Origin: Himantopus leucocephalus
Lineage: Eukaryota; Chordata; Aves; Charadriiformes; Recurvirostridae
Assembly (NCBI GenBank): GCA_003993805.1
Contig: RSEF01000014.1
Location: 4,529,867 to 4,593,866 of the forward strand
Direction of reading: 5' to 3'
DNA length: 64,000 nt
In this document: in pieces, positions 10,120 to 21,089 of the stretch
Layout of the letters: every line of letters starts with the position of its first letter
Numbering within the stretch: the stretch's first letter is position 1
Position numbers and translations under genes: made by a program
The notes under the pieces: model-generated
Seen by the model: only the letters and a program-made list of their open reading frames with translations
Databases searched by the model: none
Told to the model about the DNA's origin: nothing

Positions 10120-12850
10120 GACAGCTGGCTTGCTGGGCATTACCTTTATTTCTGAGAGCGGTATTTCTGAGCATCTTGGTGCTTCTCTCGGGCAGCACCT
10201 CGGAAGGGGAAAGCTGCGTACAGGAGTTGGGTGTAGCGCGGGTGTCCACAGGCACATCCCACCAGCTGGGGATCGCTGGTGGATGCCCCAGACGAGCCCA
10301 GCACTGACTCGATTCCTTTCTTTGTCCTAAGTGTCATCTTGAAAAGGGGTGTGTGTGTTACATTTGGGATCTCTTAACCTTAAGCTTTCCCCTCTAATGG
10401 TGTTTCTCCACAGCGAATAACTGGACCCGGTAAGATGGAGAAAATATTTAACTGGATTGTTCCAGATTTGATTACGACGTGGTCTATTCTGGGAACAACG
10501 ACCATCATTTTAGTCCATATTTATGAGGATGGCGGGGGGCCCAACAGGAAGCATGACGTGAATCTCGCAAGCAGGGCAGCCCTCCAAGTTCGTTTATATT
10601 AACTCACGTATAGCAGGGAGAGGAGCGGGCGGTAGGAGGGAATGGATACATGTGGGAAGGAGGTAATTTTCCACTCCCGCTGCTGCGTCCGTTCTGGCTC
10701 GAGGCTGCCCTGGAGCTCAGCAGCCCTCTTTGTCCAGACGCATCCCAGGTCGGGCGTTTGAGGATGAGCAGCGGCGCAGGGAGACCATCGGCGCTGGCCC
10801 GGCTGCCTGCCGGAGCGCTCGCCTGTGCCGCCACTGCATGCACCGACCCGCAGCTCGGGGGACGCTGCCCATGTCCCCGCGGGGGTCTGTCGGACACAGA
10901 CTCGCTGGGCAGATTGCGGGTGCGCTCTGCACCATAACCTGCTCATCTCCTGGACCCAAAAAATCTGATTTTGTTTTATTTTTTCTCTTAAAAACACTAG
11001 GTAGAAATAGAGCCCTTTTGCTTACAAAGCCCGTCGCGTTCTCAGGTCTCCGAGCGGTGCCCGTGCCCTCGGGCAGGGAGCTGAGCCGCAGGGACGAGCC
11101 GTAGGGCCACCGCAAGGTCTCACCATAGTCACGCTGCCGTGAGTGCTGCCCACCCTGCACTGCCTGGGCCGTATCGCCGATACCCTGACGTGGACCTGGC
11201 TGTTTAGGAGCAGTCTGCGTTTTTCCCGAGACTTTCTCCTGCCGTGCCCTTCAAATCGCCAGGAGCGGCGATGGCTGCTGCGTGCGCAGGTGGGGACGGG
11301 CGAGTGCTCAGTCGCTGCATCTCCCCATCAGCTGCAGGAGGGGCCGTGGTCCCGAAGGACACTTAAATGCCTGCGGCGAGAGCACTGGTCTGTGCGGTGC
11401 CTGAAACCCGGCTCTGGACCTGGTGCAGAGAAGCTGTTGTTTATAAGGACCGTGTTTTATAAACACAGCGTTCAGAAAATCTGTGGCAAATTGAAGAAGA
11501 ACATGGAGATATTTGCCAATATTTGTCACAGAGAGTTTCAGGGGCAGTTTTACGACTCCTTTCAATATTGTTTTGTTGCATTTTGTAGGAAAAGCAGGAT
11601 TACAGTGTCACCTTATAAAATAATTAGATGTATCAGTAGACATTAAGCAAAAAAGGACTGCTTTTACTGGTGCAGATGTCTCAAATCTCAAATAGGAAAC
11701 AACATTTATTCTCAGAGCGATAACCAAGCAAGCAACAAAATGAGTGCAGAGTTGCACCCAGTTTTATCAAGTACCAGCCTGTTCTTTTAAAGGCAGTCCC
11801 AGGCAAACACGACCTGGGGATTCCCACATGCCTAAATTAAGAGAGAATGGTGTTAAGCGTGGTAAAGATGTGGGAAACAGCCTAAGGGCCGACTGGGAAG
11901 AAGAAACCACACATTACAGTTATCGTCTGTGCTGGGATGTGCTGCTCTTTTCTCTACTGCACTATCCCAATGAAAGCATTTGCTCATAACCTGCAGCGCT
12001 GTGCATCGGGTTCTGCTTTCGCTGATGTCTGCGGCAAGAGTGCATTAACAAAATTGGGCTCCTGTCCATTGATATGGTCCTCCAAGCACTCGCCTCTCTC
12101 TGAAAGGCAGGGAAAGCGGAGGAGCCTCGTAGGCTCCAATGACCCCTCTCCAGCAGAAAGCCCCTAATGCAATTAGTCTCCACTGGTGTCTATTATAGTG
12201 CAGTTTTCCAGCCAACACAGCGCTAGGAATGGACGGCGGCCGGCGGGGATGCCCGGCTTGCCCTGCTGTCTTGGGGAGAAGTGAGGTTTAGGATACGTCT
12301 ATGCTGCGAGATGCGCCACGCAACATAGGCAGGGCCAGCAGAAGTGATTTTAAGGTAATGACATGGGCTACTACAATCACAGGGATGGCTCCAAGGAGTT
12401 TTCAAGGACTTTGCCACACAGCGTGTCCAGCATGGACTTACCTATTGCTTGGCTCCGATGGCCCTGCCTCGCGCGACAGCCAGGTGGGACCCGGCTGGGG
12501 CACGGCGTGGTGCTCAGCACCCTCCTCCGCTGGCACCAGCAGCCCTCGGGGAAGCGCCCAGACCACACGGGGCGGCTGGGAGGGACGATGGTCTGTGTCA
12601 GCCATGCACACGTTCTCCCGCGGCTCTCAGATGTTTTTCTGATCCTCCCCAGATCTTCGTTCGTGCTCCCAAATCCCACCTGAGCCACTGGGGGAAGACG
12701 AGTCTCCGGGAAAGGCCTCCAACAGCGGCACAAATTATGCGAGGATTCAGACAAGTCCTAACCTGACATTTTTCAAAGTGAAATGCAAGACCCGCTGATT
12801 GCTGATTGCTTTTGCCCTGTAACAGCAACTGAAGCGCAAACAACATCATT
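10120..12850. other. GC-rich unique DNA, no gene supported
   Basis: From about 10.6 to 11.4 kb and again at 12.2-12.7 kb the DNA is GC-rich with scattered CpGs. It opens frames of 100-170 residues on both strands (for example 10599-10997 minus against 10650-10937 plus). No splice-bounded exon, domain or poly(A) signal context links them into a gene. Confidence 0.5.
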
Positions 12851-12949
12851 CTCCATGGATGACGACAAGGAGGGAAATGGAGGGATGGGGAAGGAGTGAG
12901 AAAAAAGAAGTATTGAATCAAATTATGGAGGAAAACAAGCTTCTTCATA

Positions 12950-13640
12950 GGCAATTTTGATGAAACTATTAATTTTGTGTGTCGTGCTTAGAAATTATCA
13001 TGATATATCCGCTGTCCGTGCCAGAGCTAGAGAGCTAATTATATCAGACACAGAGGGAGATGTAATTATCTCCCCTTCCTCAGAAGGGCTTGTGGCTGCC
13101 ACCAGAGCGGGACAATGTGGGGGCCTCCTGCAGCCCACGGCAATGGAGGAGGCCGAAAGGAGCCCCCCCGGATGCTCCAGGCTAGGATGCTCGGGGCGGC
13201 CTCCTGCGGAGCGGTTTGGGCAAATGGGGTCCAGTTTATGCAGCCCATCATGGACTGTTCCCCTCTTTCCCCCAACTGGGCCAACCAAACAGCCAACGGG
13301 CTCTGTAAGGTTATTCCTCGTCAGATTGAATCTATAATTAGGTGAGGGTTTCTCACAGAGGTGACACATCTTCAAGCATTACCCAAACATTGCAAAATTA
13401 ACTTCTGCAGAAAACCTATAAAAGTAGGGAGAGGGGGGGAAAAAACCCCAAGATTGCATTCCGATGGAGCCAAAGACCATGGCCTCTTTAAATGTTATTA
13501 AGTCAATAATTAAGTGAATTTGGAGTGTGAACTGTGTATCCACTTTAAATGGATTAATGATATGAGAATTCATACAAAATTGCTGTGTTGATTTTATGTT
13601 AATGGCTGTTTGAATATAAGCTGAACTATTAACCAAGGAT
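12950..13640. promoter_or_regulatory. Candidate conserved non-coding block with TAATTA cluster
   Basis: Four perfect TAATTA homeodomain-type palindromes occur at 13036-13041, 13063-13068, 13335-13340 and 13507-13512, with further TAAT cores nearby (for example TTAATGATATG near 13555). The block is AT-rich with GC-rich islands and has no recognisable repeat. This is the texture of vertebrate developmental enhancers. Conservation cannot be tested here, so enhancer status is inference from motif density and the absence of repeats. Confidence 0.35.
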
Positions 13641-14420
13641 AAGTGGAACTAATGCGCCAGCATTACTATAGAAATATAATTGAAAGGATGGTCTGCAATT
13701 TGCCAAGGGCCTCGTTTCTCTGGAGTGGGTCGGGGGAACAAAGGCTCCCTTGGACAGATTGGAGGGATGTCAGTTAGGGCGGGAGGGCTGTAAATGGAGG
13801 GATGCTTAAAAGAAGCCTGAATGGCTTAAATAAAAGCTCGAGGGAGGGGTATAATTCAGCTGTCAATAGCGACGCTGGAGACACCCAGCAGGGCAGGGGA
13901 TCCAGTTTGTTAAGATCACCAGTTTGTGCTTTAAACCCCTCCGGACATTCCCAAGACTGCAGCGTTTTATGTCAGCAGCCAAGGAGCAAATATTCCCAAG
14001 ATCCTGGAGATAAATTTGTGCTTAAAGCTGCATTTCACATGAGTCAACCTTTCCCCTCGCTCCATCCCGCCCCGAGCGCAGCGCGGCAGGGACAGGGAGG
14101 CCGCTCCAAAAGCACAGGAGAAGTTGCATTGGTTGGTGGAAGGAGGCACGGCAAGTAGGGATGGCATAAAAATGAGCAGAAGGAAATGTAAGCTGGCTGG
14201 CAGTGAGTTTTTCCAAACAGCAAAGTCTGGTCGATCGTGGAATCCCCATTACTTGAATCATTTCAATATAAACTGGATAAAAGCCCTCAAGAAAATACTG
14301 CAGAGTGTATTCCTGCTTTGGCAGGCAGTTGCCTGGGATGAACTAATAAATCTTTCCAGCTCTTCATTTTTGGGGTCTATGGCTAAAATAAAGATAGGAT
14401 TGAACCAGCTGCTGAGTGAC
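13641..14420. promoter_or_regulatory. Candidate conserved non-coding block
   Basis: This continues the texture of the preceding block: repeat-free, with AT-rich words such as GGCTTAAATAAAAGC and GGAGATAAATTTGTGC set among G-rich tracts. No motif is decisive. It is listed because the whole 12.95-16.7 kb interval looks unlike the decayed repeat-bearing DNA around it. Confidence 0.25.
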
Positions 14421-15840
14421 CTTCTTTGTTCTCAGCCTTTGATTTTTGCCCTCCCCTCTCAGGCAGCATCCGAGGCGCTGAGGGGGCAGCCCGAGTGCAG
14501 CCCCCAACGGCAGGAGCCCTCTGGGGTCCCCAGCGATCTCCAAAGCCTTCGGTCTCCCCTCGCTTCTGGCTTTTTTCGTGTGCTGGTGTGGTTCCTCTTG
14601 GTTTGCATGAGTACGGGTGAAATCAGGCTCAGGGCTTTCGATGCTGATAATTTTGGATACTGTTGGGACAATATCACGGCAGTCCTCTGCAATAAGTTGG
14701 CTTTGGAGGTGCGAAAGTGTGGGGTTAAGGTAACTGCTGCAAACTTGCCAGCCGGGCGGAAGAAGCGGGTAGTTAGTGGGTTGAACTGGGGTGTGCGAGG
14801 AGGGAGAGGCTGTGCAAGGGGGAGGCTGGAGCTGCGCAGGCAGGAGCCGGCGGTGAGGGCAGGAAGGAGCAGTGATGGCAAAGGGAGCAGATTCCCACAC
14901 TCGGCAAGGGTAAATGATGGGTCTGCTCGGGCGTGCCCTCTAACTTCATGCTTAGTTTGCCTATCTGAATTTTAGGGATAAAGATGCTTCCTCCGTACAC
15001 TGGTTTCAGAGCCGCTGCTAAAGAGCCGCCCACAGGAGCGGGTCTGCTCTCCGTAGCAGCGCACACATTCCCCTCTGCCCCCCTACACATTTAACGTGAC
15101 TCGAGATTTTGAGACGAAGCGGCAAGTTCTCTATTGCTCTTTTGTGATTGCTAGCGATTGAAAAGACACCCGTGGGACCCGGTTGAACGCCCAGATGTCT
15201 GTACGAGCCATTGAGTCTTGACTCTAACGAGGGTTAAATCAGGCTCCGTAGATTTGCACACAAAGCAGCAATACTTTGTCAAAAAATAAATCAGTGCTGA
15301 GAAATTATGGGCAACATTATAAACACAGAATTGGCTAGGTGATTAAAAGCGCCGTTCATAATATAATGCTGCTGGTATTTAACGAAAATGTAAATAAATC
15401 CTTAATCATGTTTTTCATCCTTTTGAGGCTTGTCTGCCAGAACTACAAACAAACAAACAAACAATAGCAGCATATAGATGTTTGGAAAATAAGCTGCCTG
15501 ATTAGCTAATCTCATCTAACTGAGGCATAATGATAAACTGGATCATACATATTTTGTAGTTCATTAGTATTAGTATGACTGTGTTTCAAGGTCAGAATTT
15601 TTATTCCTCTAACTTCATAAAAATGCATGCTTGGAAGAAATTAAAGTTATTTTGTGTTATAGGTTGTAGGATATACCAATATTCATTGCTTAGAGGCATG
15701 AAAAATACAACACATCTTACAGTTTTGGGTGAAATCCTTCCATTATTGGTTTGGGTCTGGCTATTAATACACCAAATCTTGATATTTTTTCATGCAGAAA
15801 GAGCCAAATCTTCACATTCCCAGAATATTCAGTGCACTTA
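14421..15840. other. Unique DNA with a long chance ORF
   Basis: GC-rich DNA at 14430-14920 opens a 283-residue frame on the + strand (14124-14975) and 178- and 140-residue frames on the minus strand over the same bases. None shows a domain, and the composition drifts along the frame, so I do not call a gene. Position 15280-15600 is AT-rich and may be regulatory. A short (ACAA)n microsatellite lies at 15445-15464. Confidence 0.5.
15445..15464 (+). repeat. (ACAA)5 microsatellite
   Basis: Five uninterrupted copies of ACAA, flanked by unique AT-rich sequence. Confidence 0.9.
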
Positions 15841-15858
15841 GAAATCTACATCTTTGAG

Positions 15859-15898
15859 TGCAAGTTTACATTTGCAAACTTACAAATGCAAACTTGCA
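15859..15898. repeat. Inverted repeat / hairpin with POU- and forkhead-like words
   Basis: TGCAAGTTTACATTTG at 15859-15874 pairs with CAAATGCAAACTTGCA at 15883-15898. This gives a 16-bp stem with one internal mismatch around the eight-base loop CAAACTTA. The arms contain ATGCAAA (half of the POU octamer) and GTTTACA (forkhead-like). It could be a DNA-level palindromic binding site or a transcribed hairpin. The stem is shorter than a typical animal pre-miRNA. Confidence 0.7.
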
Positions 15899-15904
15899 TA
15901 TTTA

Positions 15905-16340
15905 CATGTTCAATTTGTCAAAACCCTTCTCCCAGTAATATTATATATATTATCAAGCTATAAGGCTTAGCTCTCCGGGTCTCTCTCCTCCTCTCTGGGG
16001 CACAGCTCAGTAGAGCTGACCATAATTCTCCATTTGGACGGGGATGAACGCCTCCTTAGTGCTGCAGTTTGATACATTTACTCACCTCCCTCGAATATCA
16101 CTTTGTTTCGCTGGTAGTCCAATCTAGTAATGGACATACCAGTAATCTCTTTTGCACTTACAGAGTAATACACCACTTGACAGATGGAGAGGTCCGTGAG
16201 GAGTTATTCAGAGAGGAGAGGAGGACTGCAGGTCAACCCAGGAGCAGAGCGGGAGCCTCCAGCTGGCTGAGGAGCTCGGCGGGGTGGGATTGCCCCTGGA
16301 AAGGGTTGGGAAGAGCTTACCGTTGAAAGTCTTTATTTTT
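15905..16340. other. Unique DNA between hairpin and enhancer-like block
   Basis: A CT-rich patch at 15970-15998 is followed by a moderately GC-rich patch at 16180-16300. No exon or repeat is recognised. Confidence 0.4.
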
Positions 16341-16660
16341 TCACAGTACCAGAGCTATGTATCCTTCCACTGCCAGACATATGGGCAGCCCCTAATGAGG
16401 CTTACATTATTGCTACTTAATATGCAAGTTGTTTTAAAGCAAGTGAAACTTGCAATGGTAATGAACACTTAAGCAAAACACATTTTTCTTCCTGGGCCCA
16501 TTACTATCCAGAGATAGCTAATATCTGCTAAATGATTTTTCTCTCAAAGATAATGCCCCGATAAGCCGTTAATGCCTCCTCCCATGCAGAAATGATGTCA
16601 GGGCCTCTAGAAGTAGGAGGCTGACTTTACGACCGCAGTATCTGAAAGCAAAACACAAAG
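16341..16660. promoter_or_regulatory. Candidate conserved non-coding block
   Basis: AT-rich, repeat-free DNA with an eight-base inverted repeat TGCAAGTT (16423-16430) / AACTTGCA (16447-16454), a TTAATATGCAAG word overlapping the first arm, and the series GATAGCTAATATC and AAGATAATGCCCC (GATA-type words). Its texture resembles a developmental enhancer. No conservation test was possible. Confidence 0.3.
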
Positions 16661-17520
16661 TCTGGCAACCTTGCCGCTTGCCCTTGGTGCCTACAGGGGA
16701 TGCCCGGGTTATGTTTTCGAGGTTTTATCCAAAGTCATCGGAGCTAAACAGTTGCGTTTTGTTTTGTTTGTTGTGAAGGTTAAAATTATCAGTTAATTAA
16801 ATGCTTTCAGGAGGTAACACTTTCAGAAAGATGCCAAGTATAACAGGACTCCTGTTGTGGCCACCAGCTAGTGACCGTGCTACGGCTCAGCCGGGGAACA
16901 CACACCCACAGAATATTCTGCCACGATGTTTTTTGGGCAGAGGCACTTCCTTTATGAGCAACGGTCCCCATTGCCTAACTGGTGTCAAAGCAGCTCTTCT
17001 TAGAGAGGAAAAGGCGACGTGTGCACAACCTCCTGCCTACCCCTGAAAAACACCGCAGCTCTGATGGTCATATGCCTCTCCAAGGTCAAAACTGGCTGTC
17101 CCTAACAAAGCTCCCCTTTATGGGAGCTTGGCTGCTATATTAACGACACAGACATTTTGGCCGTGTCAGCAGCATAGTTTGGTCACAATAGACCTCAGCA
17201 AAACCCTTTCTGAATGCCCGAGAAGAGAATTAACCCCCCCCATTTATTTGCAAGCCTTTATGTTTGGAAGAGCAGTGAGGCTGCGGATGCGCCCACTGTC
17301 TGCGCGGCCCCCAGTGCCTGGAAGGGCAGAGGAGAAACCCAGCCTGGAAGCTAGGTAATGGCAAGAATATGTATAATATTCCCCTCTGGGTTCAAAGCTG
17401 GTTAAATACGGACTCCTTTTTGCCCCAAGAACAGTTATTTCCCTGACTCTGAGCTGGCTGTAGTTACAGCCCTGTGGAGAGCAGAGGAAAAGCAGCCTCA
17501 GCCGTGAGCACGGGGACCTG
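16661..17520. other. Unique non-coding DNA
   Basis: No gene, RNA or named repeat seen. A TTAATTAA word occurs near 16793. Open frames are below 82 residues. Confidence 0.45.
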
Positions 17521-17525
17521 CTTCC

Positions 17526-17800
17526 ATAGAATCACAGAATGATTTAAGTTGGAAGGGACCTTGGCGATCACCTCGTTCCACCCCCCTGCCCCGGGCAGGG
17601 ACACCTCCCCCCAGCCCAGGTTGCTCCAAGCCCCGTCCAACCTGGCCTTGAACACCTCCAGGGATGGGGCAGCCACAGCTTCTCGGGGCAACCTGCGCCA
17701 GGGGCTCACCACCCGCACAGCAAAGAATTTCTTCCTCATATCTAATCTAAATCTGCCCTCTTCCAGTTTGAAGCCATTCCCCCTCATCCTATCCAACATC
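17526..17800 (-). mobile_element. CR1 LINE, 5'-truncated, with ORF2 C-terminal remnant
   Basis: The + strand begins with the reverse-complemented avian CR1 3' end (ATAGAATCACAGAATGATTT, then AAGTTGGAAGGGACC). On the minus strand the frame 17464-17850 stays open and carries the familiar CR1 ORF2 C-terminal string: [15 protein letters not shown], then RKKFF, then RLPRE, then [16 protein letters not shown]2 encodes the endonuclease and reverse transcriptase; only its extreme C-terminus is present, so the copy is non-functional. The intact frame and sharp tail make it one of the youngest repeats in the window. The 5' boundary is approximate. Confidence 0.93.
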
Positions 17801-19980
17801 CTTGCTTTCCAGAAGATGCCTTTGCTTCTCGCCAGCCCATCGCACCTCACCCTGGAGGAAGCAGCCGCAGAGGCTGCCCTGCCTCCCGGAGGCTCCGTGG
17901 AGGGGCATTTCCTTAAGGGAGGGCAAACTCGTCTTCTCTTTCTCTTCTCTGCCTTTCCAGGCGGGACCTAGCTCCTTCCCTTCTCCTCCCCACCATCCCG
18001 ACGGCCTCGTTCTTCATCCAGTACTGACAAGCCCTTCGCAAGCACCTGAAGAAAATGACTCAGGTTGCTCTTCTGCCTCCAGATATGGAGCGTTTGTACT
18101 CCCCATTTCTTTAATAACCGAGGCGGTTAAATTGGAATAATGTTAAGGGGCAGTTTAGTGAGGATGAAAAGCAAACAGTGCTGCCAACTTCAATAGAAAA
18201 ATATCTTGAGTCAGGTTTTCATGAATTACACAGTAATCTTAAAAATCACAGTTAAAATGACTAAATTGGCCCTTTTGTCCTTTGCGTTCTGATTTCTGGG
18301 TCTTTAGGGTACAATCATAAAGCCTAGAAAATTACTATTAATAAAAATTAAGGGAAGAGCTAGCAGGGTTTCTCATGTCATTGCACGCTTCTGGCAGCCA
18401 AAGCCGAAGAACGCTCAAAAATCACAAGACTCGAGATAAAAATCATGTGAGTCGGCAACACAGATCCAGGGCTCCCCGAGAGATCCCGTGCCTCCTTCAG
18501 AAAGGGTAACTGTGCTTTTAAAATTGCACCATTGCAAAACTAATCAGGGGAGAGGATCAGATGGAATAAATGGCGGGGAGTTTTGCAATGACTTAGATTT
18601 ATGGCCGGAGGAGGCTGACTCATGCCTGGCTGCAGCTCTGCTGCACGTCCCGTCATGCTGCTTCGTTCAGGGCTCCGGACACGTCTGAGAGGAAGGCGTG
18701 TTGCATGTCGTGACTTCCTTCGGAGAATCAGCAGAATCGGTGTTCCTGGGTCAGGGAGATTAAACAGTTTCTTATCGGGAGAGTGGCGCAGCAGCAGGGA
18801 GGTGAAATCTCTACATGACCACAGTGCAGGAAATCGTTGTTTTCTTCCCTCAATAAAGGAAAAGGCCAATTTTCATCTTCATCCAGCCTAGGTAATATTT
18901 CTGAAGTTAGTTAAACTCATGTTTGTGACCGCAGAGTTATACTTAGTCTGTCAGAGCCTATTGATTTCCAACTATCAACATTTTGTTGCAATATTGTTAA
19001 GTATATTATAGCTGTTCAAACAGTACTTTCCAAGGCTCTGCTTTCTGGTTGATCTGTGAATGATTTACAAACTGCTTCTGGTTTCTGAGCTTACTATTAG
19101 GTGCTGGGTCATGTAGTTATTTGGAAATGTGTATGATTCAAGCAAATCATTGACAGCACATGAAGTGTTCATGTACAAAGGGAGATGTTCAAAAGCACAA
19201 AGGATATGTAAGCGACAAACAAGCCTTGAAAGACTGGAAAAGCACAGCTTCCATGTTCCGTGTGTACCATCTTCTAGGTGATCTGGTTATTTATTGTTTG
19301 CGGAGTGTAATCAGCCACATTGTTTTTTAATATATAACTTGATGGTTGCAACCATCCCCCAACAGGAAGGATGATGCGAAGGTAAGAACAGATGGTGTGT
19401 CAGACCACTACAGCCGGGCAAAGCTGTAGCTTGCTCCTTGGGGTCCCAGATTGATTTTTCCCATAATTACGACTGATGCTTTGACCAGAAACGTGGAACA
19501 AGTTTTGGCTGTCATCAGCAAAACCAAGGGGCTGCGAGATCCCCATGGGTGGAGGAGAAGGTGTTTCCAAGCATTTTAAGTGCTTCTTCACATGCCTGTA
19601 GGAAAGGAGTCTGAAATACAGACTTGGCTATTTGACAAATTATCTTCTCAAAGTTGGTAGATGGGGACAATGTAGTGAAGGTGCCCAAGGTTACTCCAAA
19701 CTGACACCTCGGATGTCATTTGGCCCTGAGGCCCTGAGGCCCCCACTTCATTTGGAGGAACGTTGGTATGAAGCGTGCAGCTCTGACTGCGACTCTGCCA
19801 TCTGCTTGTTGCAGATATACCTTAAGCAAATGTATGGAGCAGGATTGGGGTTTTTTTACTTTGTGAATATAGTGCTAGAAAGATAAAGAGAGTAGCTGTC
19901 AATGCCTGGCATGGGCGGGAGATGGATGGAGGACAACATGTCGGTACTTGTTAGGGAAGAGTTTTGGAAGCAGAGTGCAC
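17801..19980. other. Unique non-coding DNA
   Basis: No exon, RNA gene or named repeat recognised. A short tandem of GGCCCTGA lies at 19722-19744. AT-rich DNA at 18150-18460 and 18900-19350 has no open frames of note. Confidence 0.45.
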
Positions 19981-19984
19981 CTAG

Positions 19985-20045
19985 TTCTCCTTTCATTGAC
20001 TTTGAACAATTCAGGCATAACTCCATTACAATCAGTAGAGCACTG
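19985..20045. repeat. Possible palindromic amniote repeat fragment
   Basis: TTCTCCTTTCATTGACTTTG, followed by AACAATTCAGGCATAACTCC, resembles the TTGACTTCAATGGAGT core and TGATTTACACC arm of dispersed amniote foldback repeats. The match is diverged. Confidence 0.35.
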
Positions 20046-21085
20046 AGAGGAAAACTGAGTGAAAATTCTCTTGCCAAAAAGAAGAGGCATTTCTTGGCAG
20101 ACGCATACCGACTGTGGCCTGTAGGTCGCAGCAGAGTGTATGCTTTTCATTAGGAAATACCACTTCATCCTTTGTTTTCCCAAAGTGGAATTCCCCAGTG
20201 AGATAAACCAACCCCTATTTGGCCGTATCACTAAAAAAAACCAGCCTTGACCTTGCTGGTGAGACAAAAGGATGTTGTTTCTTTAGGATTTTGCTACGTG
20301 GGTGTGAGCGATGTCAAGCGGTTCAGACCACGTCAATCAGTGCCACGTGGTCCAGCAGCACAGCGCCTTCCCATCATGATGGGAAAATGATGGGAAGGAC
20401 TCAGACGTGCCTTAAGCAACGCTTGGAAAAACTGGTCCTGGGGGTCCCATCCCATTAGGTCCATTAAAAGTCTCCATTTTCTTTCATGTGCTTTGGATCC
20501 AAAATTTGCACAAATCCACGTAGTTGTCTGTTGAGCTAATGTATCATATAGCGATGGAGGTATGCAAAAAATGTGACACCACATACGGTGCTGCAGTCAG
20601 AAACCGCTCCACACGGGCATGATCCCATCATGTGCTACAGAAGTGAAAAACTTCAGCAGCCGGCACTGATGTAACTCGGACTGCAAAGATAGGAATGAAC
20701 GACGACTTCACATGCCAAGGTCGTTCACTTCATTGATTACTCACAAAATATTAAGTACAGGTATGAAAAAAATACAAACCAAAATTGTACGGACGTTTCA
20801 ATGACAAAGTGTTCTGGTTTTCACCAGGAAATGCTGAGAGGAATCCAGCACTTTGTAAAGCCAGTCATAAACATATAAAAATATATGAATGCCAATGGAA
20901 ATTATTGACTGAACAATCTCCTGTTCGGTGGGAAATATGTTTTATCAATATTTATACTGATCTGCTTGAAATACTCAAGGCAGAATGGGAAAACCAGTCA
21001 AAACCCTGAAAAATTTAAAGCATGTTTTCAACTGGCTGAAAACCAGAAGTCATCATGCGATTTTTTAAAGAAAAAGTAGTCTCTG
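20046..21085. other. Unique non-coding DNA
   Basis: No gene or recognisable repeat. AT-rich after 20690. Confidence 0.45.
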
Positions 21086-21089
21086 TTTC

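Noticed and set aside
10599..11160. 132- and 147-residue minus frames in GC-rich DNA
   Set aside because: Matched by plus-strand frames over the same bases; no domain, and no acceptor or donor pair that I can defend.
14124..14975. Longest open frame, 283 residues, plus strand
   Set aside because: Antisense frames of 178 and 140 residues cover the same GC-rich bases. There is no domain, composition shifts along the frame, and it begins in AT-rich regulatory-looking DNA. Chance ORF.
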